DNA of 64,000 bases, taken from positions 40,355 to 104,354 of the forward strand of contig NZ_JFJZ01000014.1 of assembly GCF_002115825.1 (NCBI RefSeq). Reading direction: 5' to 3'. The position numbers and the translations under genes were made by a program. Under the pieces are notes generated by a model. The model saw only the letters and a program-made list of their open reading frames with translations. It searched no databases and was not told the DNA's origin. This DNA comes from Thalassospira sp. MCCC 1A01428. GTDB lineage: Bacteria > Pseudomonadota > Alphaproteobacteria > Rhodospirillales > Thalassospiraceae. How positions within the stretch are numbered: the stretch's first letter is position 1; each line of letters begins with the position of its first letter. This document shows, piece after piece, positions 27,409 through 36,280 of the stretch.

Positions 27409-28596
27409 TCAGGCCACTTTGCGTTGCGGCTGATTTTGCGGCGCCATCACATCGGTCATCTTGTGATCGATGTTATTTTCACTCAGGAACATCTGCATTT
27501 CGCGATAGGTCTGGAACCAGGCGCGGTTGAATTTGTCGAACAGGGATTGATCCCAATAATCTTCCAGCACGAAATCCTTCTGCGAGAAAACATCGTAGCT
27601 CGGGATCTGGTAGGTTTCGGCAAATTCGACAGTGCGGCTGTCATAGGTGAAGTAAACGGATGGAACACCGTTGGACAAAGCCATCAAATTGCCGTGCAGG
27701 CGGTAGCCCAGCACGCAATCCTTGGTACGAACCAGGTCTTCGTAATCCGACACCACATCAGAATAGAACAGCTTTTCGCGATAAAGCTTTTCCATCGTGT
27801 CATCGAGATACCAGTTCTTGACCCAGTCATTGTCCTTGAGGGCCTGCATGGCTTCCTGTTTCTGAACATCCGTCCCGAAGACCAGTTTCTTTTCTTCCGG
27901 TTCGCCCTGGGCCATCAGGGTTACGTCAAACCGGTTTGCAAGTTCCTTGACCAGATCACGATGGAAGGTCAGGTAACGTTTGATATCCTGGGCGTAAGCC
28001 GGGGAAACTTCGCGGCGCAGGGTTACGCCAACATTTTGCACACTTTCAAGTGACGGCAGTTTGATCCGCATATTCGGGTTGTTGGCCCGAAATGCGGTTG
28101 GGCAACCAACAATGCGCACATTGGTAATGCCAAGATCCCACAACACCTGGGCGGTATAGGCACCGCGCACACCGATGGACGTGGTTGAATCCGCCATCAT
28201 GCGCAAAACGGTTTTGGTCTGCTCGGAAAGCTCCAGCTTACCCTTTACCGGCGCCTGCGCCCCAATACCAAAACCAAGTACCGGCAATTTCAGGCGTTTA
28301 AGCACGGCAATGGTATTGCGCCAATCCATGTGTGAATGGATATAGTTCGATCCGCGCAGAAAAACGTAATCATATTCTTCGCGCAGGCGGTCGATGTCTT
28401 CCATTTTCGGGTCGGCAATGGGCAGAACACCCAGCTTGTCAAAATTCATCAGTTTCAGCGATGAATCGAACACAAAGGCATCACCAATATTGTGATAGTG
28501 GTTAATGCTTTTTTGAACATCACGGTAATTGTACCAGCGGACACAATCATGGTCGTAGACTTCGCCCGAGGGAATCATTACGAGGACGCGCGCCAT
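27409..28596 (-). CDS. Polysaccharide pyruvyl transferase family protein, paralogue B
   Basis: A 395-residue paralogue of the product of 24985-26193. Shared landmarks are HNIGDAFVFDSSLKL near residue 45, DYVFLRGSNYIHS near 85, GVRGAYTAQVLWDLGI, VGCPTAFRANNP and the late LGYRLHGNLMALSNGVPSV with the family Arg-x-His-Gly motif. The start at 28596 has AAGGAG seven bases upstream; an earlier ATG at 28629 would add 11 polar residues. It is separated from its paralogue by galE. Two copies with different middle regions suggest two different acceptor sugars. The exact reaction is not provable from sequence. Confidence 0.82.
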   Translation of the reverse strand: MARVLVMIPSGEVYDHDCVRWYNYRDVQKSINHYHNIGDAFVFDSSLKLMNFDKLGVLPIADPKMEDIDRLREEYDYVFLRGSNYIHSHMDWRNTIAVLKRLKLPVLGFGIGAQAPVKGKLELSEQTKTVLRMMADSTTSIGVRGAYTAQVLWDLGITNVRIVGCPTAFRANNPNMRIKLPSLESVQNVGVTLRREVSPAYAQDIKRYLTFHRDLVKELANRFDVTLMAQGEPEEKKLVFGTDVQKQEAMQALKDNDWVKNWYLDDTMEKLYREKLFYSDVVSDYEDLVRTKDCVLGYRLHGNLMALSNGVPSVYFTYDSRTVEFAETYQIPSYDVFSQKDFVLEDYWDQSLFDKFNRAWFQTYREMQMFLSENNIDHKMTDVMAPQNQPQRKVA

Positions 28597-28626
28597 GGTA
28601 TTTCTCCTTGCAGTTGATGGATCGGT

Positions 28627-28642
28627 CACGGTTTTATCCGTG
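28627..28642. repeat. Small hairpin in the leader of pyruvyltransferase paralogue B
   Basis: CACGG and CCGTG form a 5-bp stem with a six-base loop in the 111-base gap upstream of 28596; the stem can extend with a mismatch. It is one of three hairpins found in consecutive gaps of this operon. Confidence 0.3.
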
Positions 28643-28707
28643 CCTGTATCCCTTTCGCGCTATGGCGTGGTTAACGTTCCGGCCGCTTCAAGGTGTGACA
28701 AACGCCA

Positions 28708-30033
28708 TCACGCCCCGACCACGGATTGTTGCGGAGCCGCATTGGTTGCAGCAACGGATGGGCGGTTTTCAAGAACCCCCCGATACTGCGCAAGATGCTG
28801 TTTTGCGCAGTCGATGTAGGTGGGCGCGCGACGGATTCCGTCATGCATCCGGTCCCACAATGTTTTGTCGGTCAAACATTCGATCAGGCGGTCTGCCAGA
28901 TCTTCAGCACTGCCAACACGGAAATGCAGGCCATTCACCCCGTCTTCAATTTTCTCGGCCATGCCGCCAATGTTGCTGGCGATCATGGGGCGGCCATGAA
29001 AGAAGGCTTCCTGAATGACAATGGGGGAGTTTTCCCACCAGGTGGATGGAATGATGGTCCAGTCGGCCATTTCCATCAGACGCGGCATTTCGGTGTTTTG
29101 ATAAGCGCCATAAAAACGAACGCGTTCGCCGGCCTTTTCGATCAGGTCTTTGACTTTTTCCTGATATTCAAGGGGTTGCCGGTCAAGGTTCCCCCCAAAG
29201 ATCATCAAACGGGCATCATCACCCCAGATGGATTCCGGCACACGGCCCACGGCATCCAGCAGCACATCCGCGCCCTTGAACATCGTAAGCTGACCAAAGA
29301 AGGCAAAACGTGCCCGACGTGGTTGCGCCTTGGTCAGGGGCCGAATGGCGGCGCGTTTTTCGATATCCAGGCCGTTTTCAATCACCGACATTTTGTCGGC
29401 TTCCAGCCCCCAGTCGATAAACCGGTCGGCCAGAAACTGGCTGGGCGATACGTAATGATCTGCCAGATCCAGCATGGATTTGATAAACCGTTCGCGGCGC
29501 AGGAATGATGCGGGCGAAACCCCGGGGAAACAGCCGTTACATTCAATCGGGCTGGCCCGATTACACAGCTTTTTCCCGCCACTTTTAACCATTTGCCCGT
29601 GATTGTGGCACATGGTTAAAAATTCGTGGAATGTGAAGAATATTGCAGCATCCGGCAGGGCTTCGCGCACCGCATAGATGGTTTCCATCCCCAATCCCAG
29701 CACATGGTGGAAATGCACCACATCGGGGTTGTAATCCTTCACGAAACGCAACAAATCGCGATCAATTTCATCGGTGCTGCGGTTCGATAACAGAAAATGA
29801 TCGTAATTTTCTGCATGATACAGAATTTCATTGTCTTTCTGGCGCAGGCTCATCAGGGCCGATGCACCATGACGTGGTACCGGGTGGCCAACACGGGCCA
29901 GATAAAAGCTCTCGACACCGTCGAGTTCATTCAATCCCTTGTGCAGGTTATAAGACCCGACTTCGGCCCCACCCAGCGACAGGGCGGGATGGCCATGGGA
30001 GATGACCAGCACACGCAAATCAGTCGACGGCAT
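28708..30033 (-). CDS. Glycosyltransferase family 4 protein, paralogue B
   Basis: A 441-residue GT-B glycosyltransferase. It starts LRVLVISHGHPALSLGGAEVG, has a cysteine-containing insert (NRASPIECNGCFPG) in the acceptor domain, FAFFGQLTMFKGADVLLDAV at the start of the donor domain and the E-x7-E type region WWENSPIVIQEAFFHGRPMI, then NIGGMAEKIEDGVNGLHF. It is paralogous to the product of 35015-36280. The ATG at 30033 has GGAG eight bases upstream and overlaps the preceding gene by 14 bases. Cytoplasmic, acting on a lipid-linked glycan by inference. Confidence 0.88.
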   Translation of the reverse strand: MPSTDLRVLVISHGHPALSLGGAEVGSYNLHKGLNELDGVESFYLARVGHPVPRHGASALMSLRQKDNEILYHAENYDHFLLSNRSTDEIDRDLLRFVKDYNPDVVHFHHVLGLGMETIYAVREALPDAAIFFTFHEFLTMCHNHGQMVKSGGKKLCNRASPIECNGCFPGVSPASFLRRERFIKSMLDLADHYVSPSQFLADRFIDWGLEADKMSVIENGLDIEKRAAIRPLTKAQPRRARFAFFGQLTMFKGADVLLDAVGRVPESIWGDDARLMIFGGNLDRQPLEYQEKVKDLIEKAGERVRFYGAYQNTEMPRLMEMADWTIIPSTWWENSPIVIQEAFFHGRPMIASNIGGMAEKIEDGVNGLHFRVGSAEDLADRLIECLTDKTLWDRMHDGIRRAPTYIDCAKQHLAQYRGVLENRPSVAATNAAPQQSVVGA

Positions 30034-32212
30034 GATTGTGGCTCCGCAAATTTGAAACGACCAAAGACCAGCGGCGATCAAACGCCCAGCGGTCCAAACG
30101 ATGCGAGAGTTCCTCCCAGGCGGGCGTGGACGTTATGGATTGTTCACTGCCCAATACTTCAATTTCCGGTAGCCAGTAGGATGGCGTCCCGGCCATGCGC
30201 AATTTAAGCGCAATATCCAGCCCCTTTTCGGACGGGCCAATATAACCGCGGGTAAAACCCTTAACATCCAGAAATGCTGATCGCGGCAGAATGCAGCATT
30301 CAACCGTCCCGGCACTGACTTCGCAGGGTTCGGCATCGGTCAGAACAGCACGGGGATAGCCAACAAAACGATCCGCCAGATATTTTCCTTCCGGCCCTTC
30401 TTCGATCCAGGTGCCGGCCCAGCGCACGGAATCATCTTCAAACAGAATAGTCGGGCACACGGCCCCCTTGCTGCCACGCTTGCGATACGCATTTAAAAGC
30501 GGACCAAACCAGCCTTTCTCACGCGGTAAAACATGAACCGACATCAGACAGACCGCTTCGGATTTTGTTGCTTTCACGCCGACTTCCAGCGCATCGCAAA
30601 AATCCTCGACGCCTTCGGCAAAAACAAACCGTACATTCAGTTTGTAAAAAGCTGCCAGGCGCAGCATATCGCTACCAACCTGATCAAAACTTTCGGCAGG
30701 ACCGGCGATAACGATGGGTAATTTCCGGGTTTCAGGGTCCAGCCCCAGCAGGGCAATGGTTACACCCATGTCGCCAATTGTATCATCCGCACCAACGATC
30801 AGGGTAACCGGCGCGTTTTCATCAAACTTGCCAATATCATGTACATCAATCGCAAAGGGGCTTTGTGCCGTCATATTTTGCAACATCGGGCCAAACTGGC
30901 GTTCAATGCTGCTAGATGCCGTAACGGAACGCGGGTCAAGCGACGGTAACACCCGTGACAGGGCCTGCCGTGCCGATGCGCGTGTTGGATTAAGCGGGCA
31001 GTAAGCCGGGAAACTGTCGGTAATATCAAATTCAAGATATATCGGCTGATCAGATGCCGGTGTTTCCGAAAGCGGACAAAACACCAGAAAACCGTGGCTG
31101 TTACGGGCTGAATTCATACCCGCAAACATCGGATCATTTAAAAAGGCTTCGGTAACATCCGGGCGCGTTTGCCGTGTCCAGGCATCATCGATACGAATGC
31201 TATCCTGACCGACCCGCAAGCTAATTTCGTTCACCCCGCGATCCGGGTCCAGCATCCAGCCCGAGACCAGAACCCCACTGCCTTCAATCACCAGGGCAAA
31301 ATCAATGCCGACCCGTATCGGGCGTTCCAGATCGGAAACCGTATCACGGCCATCAAACCGGTGGGCGGCCAGTTGCATCTGTTCACGAATGTTATCAGGT
31401 GCTTTAACCCGCCCCAGAACCGACCGGATATGGGCCGGCACATCGCGCGGGGCCACCAGAACACGTTGCTGGTAAACTTCGATACCAAACCAGCCATCGC
31501 GGCCGCGAAAATAGACCCGTTGCAGTTTTTCAGGCTTCACAACCCGTTCGGTTGCAAGCAACCCGACAACGCCGGTGGCATCTTCACCCAGGTCATCCCG
31601 TTGAAATTCGGCACTGGTCAATTCGGCAAGGACCGGCCCGTCTTCAATGGCAATAACGCGGGTACGACCATGGGGGAAATTGCTGGACCACCCCTGAATA
31701 TAAAGTTCGTTTTCTTCAAGGCCGCCCAGAACTTCGACAAAACCGTTACTTTTTGCCGCAATACGCACCAGTGCTGCAACTGTGCGCAACCGTTTCCTGT
31801 TGGTTTTACCTGCCAGCAAGGCCTCGATTACGCCATCCATCACACCGGCAAAACTGGATCCCGACTGGTCGGCAACAGCCGATAAAATGGCTTCCAGCCC
31901 CTGCCCGCGGCTTTCAATGGCATACTCGGCCGGGTGACCGGGGCGGCGAAACACCACCTTTTTCAATCGGCCGCCACTAACATTTTTAAGGGGTAACAGG
32001 GCAATAAAACCAAACGCTGAGTCAGCCGAACTATCGTTACGACGCCAGCTGATCATGGATGCCTGAACCTTTGCCTCAGGCGACCCGTTTAAATACACAT
32101 CAATCGTGGCAGGCATGGCACTGCCCACCCCGGCCATCAGGGCCAGTCCTTCGTCTACCAGCGTGGCCATTACGGTTGCACCGTCCAATGGCAGGCCTGA
32201 AGGCTCACTCAT
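30020..32212 (-). CDS. Multidomain glycan protein with degenerate GT2-like domain
   Basis: A 730-residue protein with the same architecture as the GT2 protein at 37494. Three short beta-rich copies precede the catalytic-type part: about 12-75, 165-220 (YIQGWSSN) and 308-385 (VSGWMLDPDRG, then HGFLVF). The C-terminal 270 residues align by eye with a GT2 domain (VTLIVGADDTIGDMG, GWFGPLLNAYRKR, ILFEDDSVRWAG), but the DxD position reads MSVHV and the catalytic-base region PSEKGLDIALK lacks the Glu-Asp pair. It is probably not a standard glycosyltransferase. The start at 32212 has AGGAGA upstream and overlaps rmlA by eight bases. Confidence 0.65.
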   Translation of the reverse strand: MSEPSGLPLDGATVMATLVDEGLALMAGVGSAMPATIDVYLNGSPEAKVQASMISWRRNDSSADSAFGFIALLPLKNVSGGRLKKVVFRRPGHPAEYAIESRGQGLEAILSAVADQSGSSFAGVMDGVIEALLAGKTNRKRLRTVAALVRIAAKSNGFVEVLGGLEENELYIQGWSSNFPHGRTRVIAIEDGPVLAELTSAEFQRDDLGEDATGVVGLLATERVVKPEKLQRVYFRGRDGWFGIEVYQQRVLVAPRDVPAHIRSVLGRVKAPDNIREQMQLAAHRFDGRDTVSDLERPIRVGIDFALVIEGSGVLVSGWMLDPDRGVNEISLRVGQDSIRIDDAWTRQTRPDVTEAFLNDPMFAGMNSARNSHGFLVFCPLSETPASDQPIYLEFDITDSFPAYCPLNPTRASARQALSRVLPSLDPRSVTASSSIERQFGPMLQNMTAQSPFAIDVHDIGKFDENAPVTLIVGADDTIGDMGVTIALLGLDPETRKLPIVIAGPAESFDQVGSDMLRLAAFYKLNVRFVFAEGVEDFCDALEVGVKATKSEAVCLMSVHVLPREKGWFGPLLNAYRKRGSKGAVCPTILFEDDSVRWAGTWIEEGPEGKYLADRFVGYPRAVLTDAEPCEVSAGTVECCILPRSAFLDVKGFTRGYIGPSEKGLDIALKLRMAGTPSYWLPEIEVLGSEQSITSTPAWEELSHRLDRWAFDRRWSLVVSNLRSHNHAVD

Positions 32213-33188
32213 GCCCTGCTCTCCTGTTGTTTGATGAACTGTAAAATGCTTGTTTTTCGCGTGCGGTAACAAAACCGAACGCCCCTAGCCCGTCCACATC
32301 AACACCCACGCCATTGCGGTCGTCGGTGTGGGCCATGTCATCAAGATACCGGCCATATTCGCTGTTGGCCGAAAACCCGGCACTGCGCGTCATGTCGCCG
32401 CGATTGATCCAGCCAAGACGCCATGCCGTTTCTTCAGGGCTGCCAATTTTAAGGCCCTGGCGTTCTTCCACCGAATATACAAACTGCGCGGCCTGAAGCA
32501 GGCTGGCTGGGGTTCCGGTATCAAGCCAGGCACAACCGCGCCCCAGCATTTCGACATTCAGTTTACCGTCTTCCAGATAGGCGCGGTTAAGGTCGGTAAT
32601 TTCCAGCTCGCCCCGGTGCGACGGGTGCAAGGCTGTTGCACGGTCGGGTGCCGTTGCATCAAAAAAATAAAGCCCGGTGACTGCCAGATTTGACGGCGGA
32701 TGCGTTGGTTTTTCGATGATATCAAGGGGGTTCCCTTCAGCATCAAAAGCCATAACGCCGTACCGTTCCGGGTCTCGCACGGCATGAACGAATACCGTTG
32801 CCCCATCGTGACGGTTGGCTGCGGCTTGCAATCGCGCACCAAGGTTATCCCCGTGAAACAGATTATCACCCAGGATCAGCGCGCAGGAATCGCCCGCCAA
32901 AAATTCACGGCCAATCAGCAAGGCTTCGGCAATGCCATTGGGTTTTTGTTGTTCAGCATAGGAAATTTCAATGCCAAACTGGCTGCCATCACCCAAAAGC
33001 GACATGAACGCTTCGGTCTGGCCTTTTGCTGTCACAATCAGAATGTCGCGAATTCCCGCCAGCATCAGCGTGCTTAACGGATAAAAAATCATCGGCTTGT
33101 CCCACACGGGCAGCAACTGTTTGCTGGTCGCATGGGTAATCGGCCAAAGCCGACTGCCGGTACCACCGGCCAAAATAATGCCTTTCAT
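32205..33188 (-). CDS. rmlA: Glucose-1-phosphate thymidylyltransferase
   Basis: RmlA makes dTDP-glucose from dTTP and glucose-1-phosphate, the first step to dTDP-L-rhamnose. The nucleotide-binding signature GGTGSRLWPITHATSKQLLP starts at residue 8, followed by VWDKPMIFYPLSTLMLAGI, the metal-binding LGDNLFHGDNL and the ELEITDLNRAYLE and AWLDTGTPASLLQA motifs. At 327 residues it has about 35 residues more than usual at the C-terminus. The ATG at 33188 overlaps the rmlD stop (ATGA); an upstream frame extension is not supported. It is in the middle of the glycan operon. Confidence 0.94.
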   Translation of the reverse strand: MKGIILAGGTGSRLWPITHATSKQLLPVWDKPMIFYPLSTLMLAGIRDILIVTAKGQTEAFMSLLGDGSQFGIEISYAEQQKPNGIAEALLIGREFLAGDSCALILGDNLFHGDNLGARLQAAANRHDGATVFVHAVRDPERYGVMAFDAEGNPLDIIEKPTHPPSNLAVTGLYFFDATAPDRATALHPSHRGELEITDLNRAYLEDGKLNVEMLGRGCAWLDTGTPASLLQAAQFVYSVEERQGLKIGSPEETAWRLGWINRGDMTRSAGFSANSEYGRYLDDMAHTDDRNGVGVDVDGLGAFGFVTAREKQAFYSSSNNRRAGHE

Positions 33189-34114
33189 GCGATTTTCCCT
33201 TCTGGAATGCCGGAATGCGTCAATGTCTGACGAATGCCGTCTTGCCAGGGCTGGCAAGGCAGTTGCAGATGACGGGCAATTTTGCTGCAATCAAGCACCG
33301 CAAAATGGGGCCGCACGGCAATTTCGTTGCGGTTTGCAGCTGAAACCGGCGTAATCAGTTTTTCGTCCGCGCCCAAATAACCCGCGATTTCGGTTGCCAT
33401 ATCAAACGGGCTGGCGGCACCAATACCTGCACAATGGAAAATCCCGGCTTCCACCACGTCGCCCTGCACAATTCGCGAACAAATCCGCGCAATATGCGCC
33501 GCCAGCATGATGGCCGATGTTGGCGAACCGAACCGGTCATTGACCGCCGTAATTTGTTCACCACGCGCCAGCTTGTCGGCCATGGCATGAACAAAACACC
33601 GACGATGACGACCATGTAGCCAGGCTGTTCGCAATATCACTGTTTCAGGGGCCGACATTCGCACTGCACGTTCCCCTGCCCGTTTTGTTGCGCCGTACCA
33701 ATTGACCGGGCCGGTTTTGTCGCTTTCGAAATAGGGGGTTGTTCCCTCGCCCGAAAAAACAAAATCGGTTGATACATGGATAAGACGCACACCCATGTCA
33801 GCCGCGACTTCGGCCAAAAGGCCCGGCACATCCGCATTGATCTGGCGTGCCTCTGTCCGAAGGGTTTCCGCACCGTCAACATCGGTAAATGCAGCTGCAT
33901 TTATCAGCACCGCCGGGGGATGTACCTTAATCGCCTGCAATAGTGGCGACAGATCGACCAGATCAAGATCATGACGGGGCGGCGCGAACAGCGAAATGCC
34001 CTGCTTTGCCAATTGCGCGGCGCATTCCTGCCCCAATTGACCACCAGCGCCCAATAACAGCACATATTTGCGTTCGGGAAGCTCGTATAGCGGCATAAAC
34101 GGGTCTGTAGTCAT
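33185..34114 (-). CDS. rmlD: dTDP-4-dehydrorhamnose reductase
   Basis: RmlD reduces dTDP-4-keto-L-rhamnose to dTDP-L-rhamnose with NAD(P)H. The 309-residue SDR-type protein has the dinucleotide motif LLGAGGQLGQE near residue 20, INAAAFTDVDGAE, the HVSTDFVFSGEG segment and the catalytic Tyr-x3-Lys in NWYGATKRAGERAV. The start at 34114 has GAGG eight bases upstream, against a longer frame to 34222 that overlaps the upstream gene. It is coupled to rmlA. rmlB, the dehydratase needed between rmlA and rmlC, is not in the window. Confidence 0.92.
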   Translation of the reverse strand: MTTDPFMPLYELPERKYVLLLGAGGQLGQECAAQLAKQGISLFAPPRHDLDLVDLSPLLQAIKVHPPAVLINAAAFTDVDGAETLRTEARQINADVPGLLAEVAADMGVRLIHVSTDFVFSGEGTTPYFESDKTGPVNWYGATKRAGERAVRMSAPETVILRTAWLHGRHRRCFVHAMADKLARGEQITAVNDRFGSPTSAIMLAAHIARICSRIVQGDVVEAGIFHCAGIGAASPFDMATEIAGYLGADEKLITPVSAANRNEIAVRPHFAVLDCSKIARHLQLPCQPWQDGIRQTLTHSGIPEGKIA

Positions 34115-34124
34115 AATGCCAGCC

Positions 34125-35000
34125 TCACCAAACAATCGCGCCAAGTGACAAACCACCGACAAGCCCCACCAGCACGGCGAGCAACAAAAGTGGTGTTTTA
34201 AGATCATTGCGATGACGGTCACTTAAAACTGCCAATCGCTCGTCAAACCCGCCCAGCGATTTGTCAAAACGCACCAGAAAAACTTCAAGTTGCTCCACCC
34301 GGCTGGCCAGTTCTTCCTGGCCATTGCGCACCAGTTTAACGCCGGCTTCGATGCCATCGTCGGCCGATGCCAGCTCGTCCATGCGTTTGGACGATTCAAT
34401 CAATCGCTTCGCGGCTTCACGCTGGCCATTTTGCAAAATATGCTGCGCAGCCAGTAACCGATCCAGCCGGTCCAGAATTTTGCCAAGCGGGGCATTCATG
34501 GCGGAATGGGCCGCCTGTTCGGTTTGCGATGGTATACGCAAGGGGTTTTCAGCACCGGTTTCAGGCGTAATTGCAACCACACTTAAACTGTCAACTGCGG
34601 CCAGGGCGGCCTCGGGCAGCTCAATTTCAAAGGCATGTTTGCCATTGCCAATACCATTACGACGCAAATCTATCCGTTCGCGGTCCGCCTTGACCTTAAT
34701 CAGGGTATGGCCGTTCATGCGTACAATCAGGTCTATCTGCACATCAGGATGTTGCGGACACCAGACCCAGCCGAACAAACGGTCGCGGTCAATGGCATCA
34801 ACATTGCCTTCAAGTACGGGTGGGCCGTCTGCCTTCTGAACAGTTTTTCCCGCTTGCGAACCACGCTGTGCGGCGGCTTGTCCGGCCTGCGCGTTTGTCG
34901 CCTGTACCGCTGGCCTGGGCTGTGCTGGTTGCGCAGGTTTTGCCTGCTGTGCATTTACGGGGGGTGTCGTATCCTTGGTCTTTTCCTGTGCAACTGCCAT
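34125..35000 (-). CDS. Tail-anchored protein with Gly-Trp beta domain
   Basis: A 291-residue protein of unknown function. Residues 1-60 are a low-complexity Gln/Ala/Pro/Lys tail. A small domain at about 62-130 has DRDRLFGWVWCPQHP, then a strand-rich part ending NGIGNGKHAFEIELPE; a similar Gly-Trp domain occurs in the products of 30020 and 37494. Residues 165-260 look like coiled coil (LDRLDRLLAAQHILQNGQRE and ASRVEQLEVFLVRFDKSLGG). A hydrophobic segment closes the protein at about 267-290. It would be anchored in the inner membrane with the rest in the cytoplasm. It may scaffold the glycosyltransferases of this operon, which is an inference. Confidence 0.6.
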   Translation of the reverse strand: MAVAQEKTKDTTPPVNAQQAKPAQPAQPRPAVQATNAQAGQAAAQRGSQAGKTVQKADGPPVLEGNVDAIDRDRLFGWVWCPQHPDVQIDLIVRMNGHTLIKVKADRERIDLRRNGIGNGKHAFEIELPEAALAAVDSLSVVAITPETGAENPLRIPSQTEQAAHSAMNAPLGKILDRLDRLLAAQHILQNGQREAAKRLIESSKRMDELASADDGIEAGVKLVRNGQEELASRVEQLEVFLVRFDKSLGGFDERLAVLSDRHRNDLKTPLLLLAVLVGLVGGLSLGAIVW

Positions 35001-35014
35001 GGAAATCTCCTTTG

Positions 35015-36280
35015 TCAGGCCGCGACGAAGTCGGGCCGGATCAGGTTACGAAAACGTGAAAGATGGGTTTGTGCAACATCGTCGATATTGGCGGGTGCGC
35101 GAACATTGCCCGAAAGTTTTTTCCACAATTTCGGGTTCGTGGCACAATCCGCCATCGTACGCGCAAGCGCACCGGGATCATCGGGGCGAACATGAACACC
35201 ATCCATGCCGTCGCGTACCATTTCGGCCATGCCGCCAATATTGCTGGTGATAACAGGGCGGTCATGCTGAAACGCTTCCTGAATAACCAGCGGCGCGTTT
35301 TCCCACCAGATCGACGGCGCCACAACCCAGTCAACTGCCGCCATCAATTCGGGAATATCATCGCGGTCATAGGCACCAAGGCGCACGACATGGCTGCTGG
35401 TTTGTTCAAACAGTTTGTCGATTTTTTCATTAAAGGCCGCGGTTTGAAACGGCGCCCCGCCATGAATGCGCAGTTCAAAATCAACACCGTCATCCATCAG
35501 CTTACGGCATGCATTTAACAACACATCCGCCCCTTTCCAGGGGTTAAGGTTGCCAAAATACCCAAACACATTGGGCATGCCGCCTGTGCCATGTTCGCGC
35601 CGCCGCACCGCCCGAACAGCCGGGCGGCCATTGTGAATGACCTCGATCTTGTGCGGGTCCAAACCCCATTCGATGTAGCGTTCGCGCAAAAACCGGCTGG
35701 GCGACAGGAACAAATCCACCGCACGCAAATGATTGCGTATATTGACCGCGCGCATGGCAAACCGGTCTGCCGAAATGCCGTCAAGGCCGCAATTATCGCC
35801 CGACACATCAGCCGATAAATAACGCTGCCGCGTTTCCCGGTGGATCATCAATCCGTCATGCGGGCAAATCTGATAATAATCGTGCAATGTCATCACGATT
35901 TTACAATCAGGCAGCACCCGCCGGATCAACATCGGCAATTCAATACCAAACAAAACCAAATGATGGATGTGAACAATATCAGGCCGGAAATTTTCCAGTA
36001 ATTCCGTCATCGCTGGTACAACGGCATAAAGGTCGGTCTGCGACATATTGAAACGGTCAAAATGCCCGGCCCAGAACAGCAATTCGTCATCGCTGTCATT
36101 GACTGCCTGAAAACTGGTTCCCGGGCGACGTGTGCGGTGCACGTCATTGGTGGCCCCCACAAACAACGCGTCGCACCCTGCCCGTTTATAGGCCCCAAAC
36201 AAATCATGGGCGAATATTTCGGTGCCACCAGGGTGAAGATCGGGGTGGTTATGGGCCAATACCAGAATACGCGGGTTCAT
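35015..36280 (-). CDS. Glycosyltransferase family 4 protein, paralogue A
   Basis: A 421-residue GT-B glycosyltransferase. It starts PRILVLAHNHPDLHPGGTEI, has DIVHIHHLVLFGIELP in the acceptor half, FGYFGNLNPWKGADVLLNAC at the donor-domain start and the E-x7-E type region WWENAPLVIQEAFQHDRPVI followed by NIGGMAEMVRDGMDGVHV. These landmarks match those of the product of 28708-30033, so the two are paralogues. The ATG at 36280 overlaps the methyltransferase stop by ATGA. Substrates are unknown. Confidence 0.88.
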   Translation of the reverse strand: MNPRILVLAHNHPDLHPGGTEIFAHDLFGAYKRAGCDALFVGATNDVHRTRRPGTSFQAVNDSDDELLFWAGHFDRFNMSQTDLYAVVPAMTELLENFRPDIVHIHHLVLFGIELPMLIRRVLPDCKIVMTLHDYYQICPHDGLMIHRETRQRYLSADVSGDNCGLDGISADRFAMRAVNIRNHLRAVDLFLSPSRFLRERYIEWGLDPHKIEVIHNGRPAVRAVRRREHGTGGMPNVFGYFGNLNPWKGADVLLNACRKLMDDGVDFELRIHGGAPFQTAAFNEKIDKLFEQTSSHVVRLGAYDRDDIPELMAAVDWVVAPSIWWENAPLVIQEAFQHDRPVITSNIGGMAEMVRDGMDGVHVRPDDPGALARTMADCATNPKLWKKLSGNVRAPANIDDVAQTHLSRFRNLIRPDFVAA

